A stretch of DNA of 64,000 nucleotides from Streptosporangiaceae bacterium NEAU-GS5 (GTDB lineage: Bacteria; Actinomycetota; Actinomycetes; Streptosporangiales; Streptosporangiaceae). Location: the NCBI GenBank assembly GCA_017592665.1, contig JAGFNW010000004.1, forward strand, positions 62,001-126,000, given 5' to 3'. Shown here piece by piece: positions 23,331 to 32,397 of the stretch (positions are counted from its first letter, which is position 1; every line of letters starts with the position of its first letter). A program made the position numbers and the translations under genes. The notes under the pieces are model-generated. The model did not search any database. It worked only from the letters and a program-made list of their open reading frames with translations, and was not told where the DNA came from.

Positions 23331-25179
23331 CGCGATCGTCCAGGGGCTGCTGCTCGGCGGGCTGTACGCGCTGTTCGCGTGCGGGCTGTCGCTCGTGTTC
23401 GGGGTCATGCGCGTGATCAACCTGGCGCATGGGGACTTCGCGGTGGTCGCGGCTTATCTGGCGGTGCTGTTCGGCGGGCTGCAGTCGGGGTGGCTCGTGG
23501 TCCCGCTGTTCGCCGTCGCCGGATATTTCCTGCAACGGACCCTCATTCAGGCGAGCATCGACCGCGGACCGCTGACCACGCTGCTGGTCACGTTCGGTCT
23601 GTCGGTCGTCATCGAAAACCTGCTGCTCCAGCTGTTCTCCGCGGACAGCCACTCGCTCAGCGCCAGCTCCGGCTCGATCCGCCTCACCGACCAGATCTCG
23701 GTCGGCCGCCTGTCGCTCGCCATCTTCGCGCTGGCCGTGGTCGTGCTGCTGGGCCTGCAGGCGCTGCTGTCGCGCACCGGCACGGGGCGGCTCGTGCGGG
23801 CCGTGGCCGACGATCCCGAGGCGGCGCGCCTTTCCGGAGTGGCGCATCGGCACATCCTCGGCCTGGCCGCGGGGGCCGCCTTCGCGACGGTCGCGCTGGC
23901 CGGGCTGGCGTTCGGCGCGTATTCGTCGTTCGCGCCGGCGTCCGGCACCGGCCGGCTGCTGTACGCCTTCGAGGCCGTCGTCATCGGCGGGCTCGGGTCG
24001 CTCTGGGGGACGCTCGCGGGCGGCATGGTCCTCGGGGTCGCCCAGTCCATCGGCGCCGAGCTCAACCTCAGTTACGCGGTCATCGCCGGGCACCTGGTCT
24101 TCCTGGCCGTCCTCGCGCTGCGGCCCGAAGGGCTGACCGGCGCGCGATCGGGCGCGGTCGCGCGCCGGTCCTGGCCCTCCCTGCGGCTGGCCCGGGCCGT
24201 ACGGCAGGCGGTGCGGGCCAAAGCCCGGCAACCCGACGAGCGCGCCCGCGGGCGGCACCCTACGAAGCGGTCGTGGTGGCCGGTGGCGGGCTTCGTCGCG
24301 GTGGCCGTGCTGGCCTATCTCCCGTACGCCGTCTACTCCGGCACCACGGACACCCTCGTCAACCTCTTCATCCTGCTGACGCTCGCGACCATGTGGAACC
24401 TGCTGGCCGGATACGCCGGCCTCGTGTCGGTGGGCCAGCAGGCGTTCGTCGGCCTGGGGGCGTACTTCACGCTGATCGTCGCGCAGAACGGGATGAGCCC
24501 GTTCACCGCGCTCCCCGTGGCGGCCATCGCCTGCGGCGTGGCGGCGCTGGCCGTGTCGTTCCTGGTGTTCCGGCTGCGCGGCGGCTACTTCGCGATCGCG
24601 ACCTGGGTCGTGGCCGACGTCTGCCAGCTCGCCATCAGCCGCGTCCCGGCGCTCGGCGGCGGCACGGGCCAGTCGCTCCCCGGGTTGTCGGGGATCGATC
24701 CGGCGCTGCTCAGCGCGTACACGTATTGGGGCGCGCTGGGCGTCGCGGCGCTCGCCCTGGCCACGGCCTGGCTGCTGCTACGCGCCCGGATCGGGCTCGC
24801 GCTCCGGGCCGTGCGCGACGACGAGATCGGGGCGCGCAGCCTCGGCGTGCGGGTCGGGCGGGCGCGGCGCGTCGTCTACGTCGTGGCCGGCATGGGCTGC
24901 GGCGCGGCCGGCGCGGTCCTCGCGATCAGCCAGCTCAACGTCGAGCCCACCTCGGCCTTCAGCGTCGGCTGGTCGGCGCAGATGATCTTCTGCACGATCA
25001 TCGGCGGCATCGACACGCTCGAGGGACCGATCATCGGCGCGGTCCTGTTCTTCGGGCTTCAGCAGGCGCTTTCCCAATACGGGGCCTGGTATCTGGTCGT
25101 GCTCGGCCTGATCGCCGTCGCCGTCTCAATCTGGGCGCCCCGCGGCCTGCTCAAGCGGCTCGCGGAGACGGTCAGGTGA
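23323..25179 (+). CDS. fused LivH-LivM ABC permease
   Basis: A 618-residue fusion. Residues ~1-270 are LivH-like (YALFACGLSLVFGVMRVINL, EAVVIGGLGSLWGTLAGGM). A basic linker of ~50 residues (RRSWPSLRLARAVRQAVRAK) follows. Residues ~320-618 are LivM-like (ATMWNLLAGYAGLVSVGQQA, GGYFAIATWVVADV, IIGGIDTLEGPIIGAVLFFG). A single polypeptide could therefore form the whole channel. It is the last gene of the operon, overlaps livF-like by 8 bp and its 3' end overlaps the convergent MFS gene by 54 bp. The operon thus has two alternative channels for one ATPase pair. Confidence 0.9.
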   Translation: MANAIVQGLLLGGLYALFACGLSLVFGVMRVINLAHGDFAVVAAYLAVLFGGLQSGWLVVPLFAVAGYFLQRTLIQASIDRGPLTTLLVTFGLSVVIENLLLQLFSADSHSLSASSGSIRLTDQISVGRLSLAIFALAVVVLLGLQALLSRTGTGRLVRAVADDPEAARLSGVAHRHILGLAAGAAFATVALAGLAFGAYSSFAPASGTGRLLYAFEAVVIGGLGSLWGTLAGGMVLGVAQSIGAELNLSYAVIAGHLVFLAVLALRPEGLTGARSGAVARRSWPSLRLARAVRQAVRAKARQPDERARGRHPTKRSWWPVAGFVAVAVLAYLPYAVYSGTTDTLVNLFILLTLATMWNLLAGYAGLVSVGQQAFVGLGAYFTLIVAQNGMSPFTALPVAAIACGVAALAVSFLVFRLRGGYFAIATWVVADVCQLAISRVPALGGGTGQSLPGLSGIDPALLSAYTYWGALGVAALALATAWLLLRARIGLALRAVRDDEIGARSLGVRVGRARRVVYVVAGMGCGAAGAVLAISQLNVEPTSAFSVGWSAQMIFCTIIGGIDTLEGPIIGAVLFFGLQQALSQYGAWYLVVLGLIAVAVSIWAPRGLLKRLAETVR

Positions 25180-26295
25180 GCCGGCCCTGACGCCGGCGGC
25201 CAACTGGACGAAGCAGACGGCCAGCCCGGCCAGCAGCGGAATGGTCCAGCCGCCGGTCGCCTGGTGCAGCACGCCGATGCCCAGCGGGCCGAGCGCGGCC
25301 ACCACGTAGCCTATGGACTGCGCGATCGCCGACAGCGCGGTGACCGACGACGGGTCGGGCGCGCGCAACGTGATGATCAGCAGCACGAGCGCCAGCGAGG
25401 CCCCCTGCCCGACACCGAGGACGATCATCCACAGCCACGGCACGGTGGTCGGGGCCGCCAGCACTCCCACGTATCCGATCATGGTCAGCACGGCGGCCGT
25501 CACGACGTACGGCACCTGCGAGCGGGTCCGCCCGGCCAGCACGGGCACCGCGAACGTGGCACCGAGCTGGCTCAGGTTGGTCAGGCTCAGCAGGTATCCG
25601 GCCTGGTCGGGGGCGAGCCCGGCGTCCCGGAAGATCGTGGGCAGCCAGGCCAGCACAATGTAGAACGTCATGGACTGCAGGCCCATGAAGATCGTGACGT
25701 ACCAGGTCGTGCGCCTGCGCAAGAGCATCCGGTAAGGCCGTGGGGCGTTGTGGTCCGGGACGTGGCGCCGTCGCGCCTGCGGCAGCCAGAGCAGCGCGGA
25801 CAGCAGCGCCAACAGTGCCGCCGAGGCCGTGGCGAGGCGCCAGCCGTGGTCGTGCGCCAGCGGCACCATCAGCGCCGACGCCCCGGCCGCGCCCGCCACC
25901 AGGCCCGACACGTAGATGCCCGTGTAGAGGCCGACCCGGTCGGGGAAATGTCGTTTCACCACACCCGGCATGATCACGTTCATGATGGCGATGGCGGCTC
26001 CGGCCAGCGCCGCCCCGGCGTACAGCGGGATCGGGCCGCCGGAGGCCCGGATCCAGATGCCGAGGGCCAGCAGCAGCAGCCCGGCCAGGAGCGTGCGGTC
26101 GACGCCCACCCGGGCCGCGAGCACGGGCGCCAGCGGCCCGAGCACGCCGAGGCAGAGGACCATGACCGTGGTGATCGCGCCGCCCGCCGCCGGGGTCAGG
26201 CCGAGATCGGCCATGATCTCCCCGAGCAGCGGCGACACTCCGGAAAGCGCCGGCCGCAGGTTCAGCGCGGCCAGCACGAATCCGGCGACGAGCAC
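25126..26295 (-). CDS. CynX/NimT-family MFS transporter
   Basis: About 389 residues with twelve hydrophobic segments and the CynX/NimT hallmark LNLRPALSGVSPLLGEI in the first helix-loop. Members export or import small organic anions such as cyanate or 2-nitroimidazole. The start is uncertain: GTG at 26295 is used, but a CTG at 26316 would overlap the aldehyde dehydrogenase stop as CTGA and give a natural N-terminus MKSLHKVVLVAG. It is the third gene of the decarboxylase operon and may carry the aromatic or oxo-acid substrate (inference). Confidence 0.82.
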   Translation of the reverse strand: MLVAGFVLAALNLRPALSGVSPLLGEIMADLGLTPAAGGAITTVMVLCLGVLGPLAPVLAARVGVDRTLLAGLLLLALGIWIRASGGPIPLYAGAALAGAAIAIMNVIMPGVVKRHFPDRVGLYTGIYVSGLVAGAAGASALMVPLAHDHGWRLATASAALLALLSALLWLPQARRRHVPDHNAPRPYRMLLRRRTTWYVTIFMGLQSMTFYIVLAWLPTIFRDAGLAPDQAGYLLSLTNLSQLGATFAVPVLAGRTRSQVPYVVTAAVLTMIGYVGVLAAPTTVPWLWMIVLGVGQGASLALVLLIITLRAPDPSSVTALSAIAQSIGYVVAALGPLGIGVLHQATGGWTIPLLAGLAVCFVQLAAGVRAGSPDRLREPLEQAAGRPD

Positions 26296-26312
26296 GACCT
26301 TGTGCAGGGATT

Positions 26313-27773
26313 TCAGAACGGATACCCCGCGATGTCGCCCTGCACGGTCACCCACTGGGTGTGGGTGAAGGCGTCCGCGTTGGCCCGCCCTCCGCCGAAG
26401 CGGGAGCCCGTGCCGGACGCGCCCACCCCGCCGAACGGCGCCACCATCTCGTCGTCGACGGTCTGGTCGTTGATGTGCACGATCCCCGAGGGTATACGCT
26501 CCGCCAAAGCGAGCCCCTTCAAGGCGTCCCTGGTGAGAATGCCCAGGGAGAGGCCATATTCGGTGTCGGCCGCCAGGGCCGCCGCCTCGTCGAGGTCGTG
26601 GAAGGCCATGACGGGCGCGACCGGGCCGAAGACCTCGTGCGCGTACGCCGGGCTGTCGGTGGTGACGCCGGTCAGCACGGTCGGCCGGTAGAACAGCCCG
26701 TCGAAGTCGCCGCCCGCGGCGAGCGTGGCGCCCTGCTCGACGCTGGAGGTGACCAGCGCGTGCACCTTGTCCCGCTGCACCTCGTCGATGAGCGGCCCGA
26801 GTGCCACCTGGCTCGTGTACGGGTCGCCGACCGGCAGCAGGGCGGCCTTCTCCGCCAGCTTCTCGATGTACGCGTCGGCGATGCCGGCCTGCACCAGGTG
26901 CCGTCCGGTCGTCATGCAGATCTGGCCCTGGTGGAGGAACGAGCCCCAGGCCCCGGCTGAGACGGCGAGGTCGAGGTCGGCGTCGTCGAGGATGACCAGC
27001 GCCGAGTTTCCGCCGAGCTCCAGGTGGATGCGCTTGAGCAGGCGGCCGCCCGCCTCGGCGATCCGCCGCCCGGCCGCGGTCGATCCGGTGAACGAGATGA
27101 CCGGCACGTTCGGGTCGGCCACCAGGGCCTCGCCGGCGTCCACGGCGCCCGGCACCATGTGCAGCAGCCCGCTCGGCAGGCCCGCCTCTTCGAAGACGCG
27201 GGCGATGGCCACGCCACCGCAGACGGCCGTACGCGGATCGGGCTTGAACACGACGGCGTTCCCGAGGGCGAGCGCCGGGGCGACCGATCGGACGCCGAGC
27301 ACGAGCGGCGCGTTGAACGGCGCGATCACGCCGACCACGCCGACCGGGATGCGCCTGGCCATGCTGAGCCGGGGCCGGTCGCTGCGCAGGAGCTCGCCGT
27401 AGGGCTGGGTGGCCAGCGCCGCCGCCTCGTAGCAGGCCTGCGGCGCCAGGTGCAGCTCGAAGTCGGCCTTGCCGGGGACCGACCCCGACTCGCGGACCAT
27501 CCACTCGCGGATCTCGGCCGCGTTCTCCTCGAACAGCTGCCCGGCGCGGCGCAGGATGGCGGCGCGCTGTTCGGCCGGCGTGGCCGCCCAGGCCGGCTGC
27601 GCCCGCTTGGCCCGCTCGGCCGCGGCGGCGATGTCCGCGGGTCCGGCGATGCCCGCGCGGCCCAGCTCGTGGCCGGTGGCAGGTTCGAAGATGGGGTTGT
27701 CTCCCAGTTGCGAGCGGCTCCAGCCGTCGCTGTATACGAGCCCGGTCCAGATCTTCTCGTCCAGCAGGGTCAT
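26313..27773 (-). CDS. aldehyde dehydrogenase (benzaldehyde dehydrogenase-like)
   Basis: NAD(P)-dependent aldehyde dehydrogenase of 486 residues. It has the oxyanion Asn in VIAPFNAPLVLG, FTGSTAAGRRI for cofactor binding, the general base in LELGGNSALV and the nucleophilic Cys in HQGQICMTT. The ending (SRFGGGRANADAFTHTQWVTV) is characteristic of the benzaldehyde/vanillin dehydrogenase (XylC/Vdh) clade. Its ATG overlaps the decarboxylase stop as ATGA, so the aldehyde made by decarboxylation is probably its substrate. Confidence 0.88.
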   Translation of the reverse strand: MTLLDEKIWTGLVYSDGWSRSQLGDNPIFEPATGHELGRAGIAGPADIAAAAERAKRAQPAWAATPAEQRAAILRRAGQLFEENAAEIREWMVRESGSVPGKADFELHLAPQACYEAAALATQPYGELLRSDRPRLSMARRIPVGVVGVIAPFNAPLVLGVRSVAPALALGNAVVFKPDPRTAVCGGVAIARVFEEAGLPSGLLHMVPGAVDAGEALVADPNVPVISFTGSTAAGRRIAEAGGRLLKRIHLELGGNSALVILDDADLDLAVSAGAWGSFLHQGQICMTTGRHLVQAGIADAYIEKLAEKAALLPVGDPYTSQVALGPLIDEVQRDKVHALVTSSVEQGATLAAGGDFDGLFYRPTVLTGVTTDSPAYAHEVFGPVAPVMAFHDLDEAAALAADTEYGLSLGILTRDALKGLALAERIPSGIVHINDQTVDDEMVAPFGGVGASGTGSRFGGGRANADAFTHTQWVTVQGDIAGYPF

Positions 27774-29296
27774 GTGTCCTCCTTGATATCGAGCACCAGC
27801 GGCTCGGCGCGCTCGGCGAGCCCAGGTATGACGTCGTCGAGCAGGGCCGCCAGCTGCTCACGCGATTCGACGCGGACGGCCGGGCAGCCCTGCGCCCGGG
27901 CCAGAGCGGCCACGCTGACCTCGGGGAACGCCGGCCACGGAGGTTTACCCCGGCCCTCGGCCAGCTGATCCATCACCGCGTAGCGGCCGTTGGACAGCAC
28001 GACGAAAAGGCAGCCCACCCGGTAGTGCGCGGCGCTCCACAGAGCCTGGATGCCGTACATGGCCGACCCGTCGCCGACCACTGCCACGACCGGGCGGTCA
28101 CCGGCCATCCGGAGGCCGATCGCGGCCGGCAGCCCGAAGCCGAGCCCGCCCATGGCGGCCGAGACGTATCCGAGGGGCTGCCGGGCGAGGACCATCCGGT
28201 TGAGCTCCGGGCGGGCCGACGGGCACTCCTCAACGAGGATCGTCTCCGGCGCGAGGCGCGCGGCCAGCTCGTCGAAGACGTACGGGCCCGGTTCCTGCGG
28301 ACGGGGTCTCAGGTCGCCACCGCGGGCCGGGACGAGCTCGGCCAGCCGGGCGCAGATCAGCGCGGGCGAACCGAGGAGGGCCAGGTCGGCGGCGCTGCGA
28401 TGGACGTCGTCCGGAAGGTCGCCGGCCACGGCGACGGTCGTGCCCGGTTCGACGAGCGGGCCCGGCTCGTAGAGGTTCTGCCGGAACGCGGGCGTGCCGA
28501 CGGCCAGCACGACGTCGTGCCCGGACAGCGCGGCGCGCAGTCCGGATCGGAAGTGCGGGATGACCCCGGCCCACTGCGGGTGGTCCTGCGGGAATCCGGC
28601 CCGCGCGCCGAACGCCTCCTGCCATACGGGGCAGCGCAGCCGTTCGGCCAGGGCGACCAGGGCCTGCCATGCCTCGGGTGAGTCGGCGCCCGATCCGACG
28701 ACCAAGGCGGGACGCTCGGCGTTGGTCAGCAGTTCGGCGAGCTCGGTGACATCGGGCGCGGCCTCGGCGCGGATCACGACGCGCGGGGCGGCCACGACGT
28801 CTCCGGCGGGCTGCCGCCAGTCGTCCATGGGCACGATGACCAGCGCGGGACCGCGGCCGGTCACGGCCTCATGGCAAGCGCGCGCGACCATGCCCGGCAC
28901 CTCCTGCGCGCAGGCGGGCTGACCCACCCACACAGGGTATTCCCCCGCAAGCCCGACAAGCCGCCCCGAAAGGAACGGCTCCAGCGTGAGGTGCCGCCGA
29001 TCCTGCTGGCCGACCACGATCACCAGCGGCGCGCGGTTCACCCGGGCCGTCGCGATGGCCCCCACCGCGCTGCCCAGCCCGGCCGTCGTGTGCAGCAGCG
29101 CGAGCGCCGGCCGTCGCGACGCCAGCGCGTAGCCGGTGGCCATGCCCACGACCGAGCCCTCGTGCAGGGCGAGGACGAACGCCAGGTCGTCGGGCAGCCC
29201 GGCCAGCAGCGAGATCTCCGTGGAGCCGGGATTGCTGAAGATCGTGGTCATCCCGGTGCGGCGCAGCACGTCGAAGACCTGGTCGCGTACGCTCAC
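27770..29296 (-). CDS. ThDP-dependent 2-oxo-acid decarboxylase (benzoylformate decarboxylase-like)
   Basis: A 508-residue ThDP enzyme that would convert a 2-oxo acid such as benzoylformate into an aldehyde. The N-terminal Pyr domain has NPGSTE with Ser25, the cofactor-activating Glu46 in LHEGSVVG and His69 in LLHTTAGLG. The PP domain has GLGFGLPAAIG and VVGDGSAMYG. Ser25 and His69 correspond to Ser26 and His70 of Pseudomonas MdlC. At the place of MdlC His281 (FRYHQYDPG, recalled from memory) the sequence is FRQNLYEPG, so Asn274 replaces that His. GTG at 29296 overlaps a small upstream lipoprotein ORF as GTGA. Confidence 0.82.
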   Translation of the reverse strand: MSVRDQVFDVLRRTGMTTIFSNPGSTEISLLAGLPDDLAFVLALHEGSVVGMATGYALASRRPALALLHTTAGLGSAVGAIATARVNRAPLVIVVGQQDRRHLTLEPFLSGRLVGLAGEYPVWVGQPACAQEVPGMVARACHEAVTGRGPALVIVPMDDWRQPAGDVVAAPRVVIRAEAAPDVTELAELLTNAERPALVVGSGADSPEAWQALVALAERLRCPVWQEAFGARAGFPQDHPQWAGVIPHFRSGLRAALSGHDVVLAVGTPAFRQNLYEPGPLVEPGTTVAVAGDLPDDVHRSAADLALLGSPALICARLAELVPARGGDLRPRPQEPGPYVFDELAARLAPETILVEECPSARPELNRMVLARQPLGYVSAAMGGLGFGLPAAIGLRMAGDRPVVAVVGDGSAMYGIQALWSAAHYRVGCLFVVLSNGRYAVMDQLAEGRGKPPWPAFPEVSVAALARAQGCPAVRVESREQLAALLDDVIPGLAERAEPLVLDIKEDT

Positions 29297-29463
29297 CCCG
29301 GCCTCGCGCGCTGGATCTGGGCGTACACGTGGCCGCGGAGCGGGGTGGTGTTGGCTAAGGCGATGACGCCTGCGGTGACATTGTCTCTTCCGCCGCTGCC
29401 AGAGCCGGGGGACCCGCAGGCCACGAGGGATGGCAGTGCGATGAGAGCCCGGCGCATGAGCAT
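29293..29463 (-). CDS. putative 56-aa lipoprotein upstream of the decarboxylase
   Basis: A short frame starts with ATG at 29463 and ends with TGA overlapping the decarboxylase GTG. The start of the product is MLMRRALIALPSLVACGSPG, a compact signal with lipobox LVAC and Cys16, then a Gly/Ser linker and ~30 residues with no recognised fold. It contains one rare TTA codon. Translational coupling and a lipobox argue for a real gene; small size and the TTA codon argue for caution. It could also be the stub of a deleted substrate-binding lipoprotein. Confidence 0.45.
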   Translation of the reverse strand: MLMRRALIALPSLVACGSPGSGSGGRDNVTAGVIALANTTPLRGHVYAQIQRARPG

Positions 29464-29596
29464 CACCCGATGTTCGCCATACGAACGGAAGTTCTTCCAG
29501 AGAACGCTGTACCCGGGAAGCTACGCCCCGCCGCCACGAGGCGTCAACCGACGTTCGCGCGCCACGAGCCGCCGGGGAACGCGTCACAATGGGCGC

Positions 29597-30376
29597 GTGG
29601 AGTCGTCGGAGTTCGTCCAGTCGCTGGCCCGTGGTCTCGCGGTGATCAGGGCGTTCGACGCGACCACCCCGGAGCTCACGCTGAGCGAGGTGGCGCGCAA
29701 GACCGGGCTGACCCGCGCGGCGGCCCGGCGGTTCCTGCTCACCCTCGCCGAGCTGGGTTACGTGCACTCCGACGGGCGGCTGTTCTCGCTGTCACCGCGC
29801 GTGCTCGACCTTGGATACGCCTACCTGTCCGGCCTGTCGCTGCCGGAGATCGCGCTGCCGCACCTGGAGCGTCTGGTCGCCGACGTCCACGAGTCGGCGT
29901 CGGTGTCGGTGCTCGACGACACCGACATCGTTTATGTGGCCCGGGTGCCGACGACCCGGATCATGCGGGTAACGATCGCCATCGGCACCCGCTTCCCCGC
30001 GCACGCCACGTCGATGGGCCGGGTCCTGCTCGCCTGGAACTCCGGCTTGGACGACTATCTGGCCCGCGCCGAGCTGGCCCAGCTCACGTCGCGTACGGTC
30101 ACGGCCCCCGACGCCCTCCGCGTCGAGCTGGACAAAGTGCGCGCGCAGGGCTGGGCCCTGGTCGACCAGGAGCTGGAGGAGGGCCTGCGGTCGATCGCCG
30201 CCCCGATCCGCGACCGCACGGGCCAGGTCGTGGCCGCGGTGAACCTTTCATCGCACGCGAGCCGCACCACCCTCGAGGCGGCCCGGCGCAACCTGCTCCC
30301 ACCGCTGCTGGCCACCGCCGAACGGATCCAGACGGATCTTCACGGAGTGGCGAAGCCCGCACGCCATGTCCGTTGA
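29597..30376 (+). CDS. IclR-family transcriptional regulator
   Basis: A 259-residue regulator. Residues ~5-70 are the IclR winged helix (SLARGLAVIRAFDATTPELT, LTRAAARRFLLTLAELGYV) and ~80-245 the GAF-like effector domain (SVSVLDDTDIVYVARVPTTR, ATSMGRVLLA, LEEGLRSIAAPIRD). It belongs to the PcaR/PobR-like group that often governs aromatic catabolism. GTG at 29597 is used; the frame upstream is non-coding. It is divergent from the decarboxylase operon, so regulation of that operon is likely. Confidence 0.9.
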   Translation: MESSEFVQSLARGLAVIRAFDATTPELTLSEVARKTGLTRAAARRFLLTLAELGYVHSDGRLFSLSPRVLDLGYAYLSGLSLPEIALPHLERLVADVHESASVSVLDDTDIVYVARVPTTRIMRVTIAIGTRFPAHATSMGRVLLAWNSGLDDYLARAELAQLTSRTVTAPDALRVELDKVRAQGWALVDQELEEGLRSIAAPIRDRTGQVVAAVNLSSHASRTTLEAARRNLLPPLLATAERIQTDLHGVAKPARHVR

Positions 30377-30387
30377 CAACGTTGTCA
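30374..30387. promoter_or_regulatory. perfect LacI operator in front of the second LacI gene
   Basis: TGACAACGTTGTCA is a perfect 14-bp palindrome beginning at the IclR stop codon and ending 15 bp before the LacI GTG. The identical sequence occurs upstream of the sugar ABC operon at 38668-38681. Negative autoregulation is inferred. Confidence 0.75.
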
Positions 30388-30402
30388 GCTAAGATCCCTC
30401 CC

Positions 30403-31416
30403 GTGGACGACAGGAGACGGGGCCGGCCGACGATGAACGACGTCGCCGCGGCCGCGGGCGTCGCGCTGAAAACCGTCTCCCGCGTGGTCAACAACGAGGC
30501 CGGGGTCAACTCCGCGACGGCCGAACGTGTCCTCGCCGCCATCGAACGGCTCGGCTACCGGCGCAACGACAGCGCCCGGATGCTGCGCCGGGGCCGCACC
30601 GCCAGCATCGGCCTGGTCATCGAAGACGTGGCCGACCCTTTCTACTCCGGCCTCAGCCGGGCCGTCGAAGACGTCGCCCGGCGGCGCGGGCACCTGGTCT
30701 TCACCGGTTCTTCCGGCGAGAACGCGACGCGCGAGCGGGAACTCGTCCTCGCCTTCTGCGCACGCCGCGTCGACGGGCTCATCATCGTGCCCGCCGGGGA
30801 GGACCACGACTACCTGTCCCCCGAGCTCGACGCCGGCATCAGCGCCGTCTTCGCCGACCGGCCGGCCGGGTCGGGGCGGATCGTGGACACGGTCCTCTGC
30901 GACAACGCCGGCGGCAGCCGTACGGGGACCGAGCACCTCATCCGGCACGGCCACCGCAGGATCGCCTTCCTCGGCGACCAGCCCGCCATCTTCACCGCCG
31001 GTCAGCGGCTCACCGGTTACCGCGAGGCCCTGCTGGCCGCCGGCCTGCCGTACGACGAGGATCTGGTCACCATGGGCGTCCCCGACCAGGCCCGGCTTGC
31101 CGGAGAACTGGCGCGGATGCTCGCCCTGCCCGACCCGCCCACCGCCCTGCTCACCGGCAACGGCCGCACGACCGTCTCCACGCTGCGCGCCCTTCCCCGC
31201 CGCGACCTGGCCCTGGTCGGATTCGACGACTTCGAGCTGGCCGATCTCCTCGACCCCGCCATCACGGTCATCGCCCAAGACCCCGTACGGCTCGGCACCA
31301 CGGCCGCCGAACTCCTCTTCCACCGCATGTCCGGAAATATCGACCCTTATCGACAGATCGAGCTCCCCACCCGCCTCATCCCCCGCGGCTCCGGCGAACG
31401 CCCCCCTCCATCCTGA
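30403..31416 (+). CDS. LacI-family transcriptional regulator of the sugar ABC operon
   Basis: A 337-residue LacI repressor: helix-turn-helix RRRGRPTMNDVAAAAGVALK at about 4-25, hinge ARMLRRGRTASIGLV and a sugar-binding type effector domain (IGLVIEDVADPFYSGLSRAV, LIRHGHRRIAFLGD, VGFDDFELADLLDPAITVI). GTG at 30403 preserves the complete HTH. The 14-bp palindrome just upstream recurs exactly before the ABC binding-protein gene at 38717, which makes that operon the predicted target despite 8 kb of intervening genes. Confidence 0.9.
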   Translation: MDDRRRGRPTMNDVAAAAGVALKTVSRVVNNEAGVNSATAERVLAAIERLGYRRNDSARMLRRGRTASIGLVIEDVADPFYSGLSRAVEDVARRRGHLVFTGSSGENATRERELVLAFCARRVDGLIIVPAGEDHDYLSPELDAGISAVFADRPAGSGRIVDTVLCDNAGGSRTGTEHLIRHGHRRIAFLGDQPAIFTAGQRLTGYREALLAAGLPYDEDLVTMGVPDQARLAGELARMLALPDPPTALLTGNGRTTVSTLRALPRRDLALVGFDDFELADLLDPAITVIAQDPVRLGTTAAELLFHRMSGNIDPYRQIELPTRLIPRGSGERPPPS

Positions 31417-32397
31417 TCACACGGCGGCGTCGCCCGGCCCCCCCACCGCGTCGCCCCCCACCCCCTCGCCACCACCCCCTCGCCACCACCCCCTCGCCAC
31501 CACCGCGTCGCCACCACCGCGTCGCCACCACCGCGTCGCCACCACCGCGTCGCCACCACCGCGTCGCCCCCCACCCCCTCGCCACCACCCCCTCGCCACC
31601 ACCCCCGCCGCCCCACGACCCACCGCGCCGCTCCCGGCGTCGCCAGCCATGGCCACCCCAGACCCGAACCGCCACCCAACGCGCCGCCACCTACGCGCCG
31701 CCCCCAGCGCAGCCGGCCATGGCCACCCCAAGCTCGAGCCGCCCAGCATCAACCACCGACGAGAGCCACATGCGGGAAGGCAACGGATGCCCTCCCAGGC
31801 ACCAGCCGAGAGGGAGCGCACGGCGAAAGCAGCGCCCCGAAAGCAGCGCCCCGAAAGCAGCGCCCCGAGAGCAGCGCCCCGAGGGCAGCGCGCGTAGGCC
31901 GCGAAAGCAGCGCGCGAACACGTGGCTGGCGTCGGCGAATCACACACCGACCTAGCGCGCAGGACCGGAGCCACACCAGGCCGGGCGGGCCAACGCTGCC
32001 GCAGGCGATCAGCGGCCGAGCAAGCAACCATGCCCTTCAGCCGATGCCTTTAAAGACGGAAGCAGGGTCGGCGCCGAGAGTGAGCGCCACGACCGAGGTG
32101 AACACCGAGCTGAACATGCGCGCAGACCAGTATCCGGCCCCCGGCAGGCGCCGCGGGGTCCGCGGCGAGGGCGGGATCCGCGGCGAGGGCGGGATCCGCC
32201 ACGGAGGTGGTGTCATGAGCAGCGGCGGCGTGATGGGAGCGATCTCCGGAGCCGGGGCAGGGGGCGGGGTAAGGCGCGGGATGGCGATCAGGACTGGAGA
32301 GCGGATCAGGACTGGGGATGGGATGAGGCGCGAGGACGGGATCAGGACTGGGAGACCGGACCAGGACTGGGGATGGGATGAGGCGCGGGGATGGCGA
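31417..32397. repeat. 1-kb intergenic region of tandem simple repeats
   Basis: No gene is supported. 31440-31610 is a 15-bp CACCACCGCGTCGCC array with about five exact copies and diverged flanks. 31805-31900 holds about five copies of a 15-bp CCGAAAGCAGCGCCC unit. 32150-32200 has two copies of an 18-bp GGCGAGGGCGGGATCCGC unit. From 32280 to past 32450 are copies of GGATCAGGACTGGGGATG/GAGACC units that continue into the end of the ABC exporter gene. Open frames here are Pro/Ser/Ala-rich repeat translations. Confidence 0.75.

Noticed and set aside
30527-31897. 456-codon Ser/Pro/Thr-rich ORF overlapping the second LacI gene
   Set aside because: Frame-shifted shadow of the LacI gene that runs into simple repeats.
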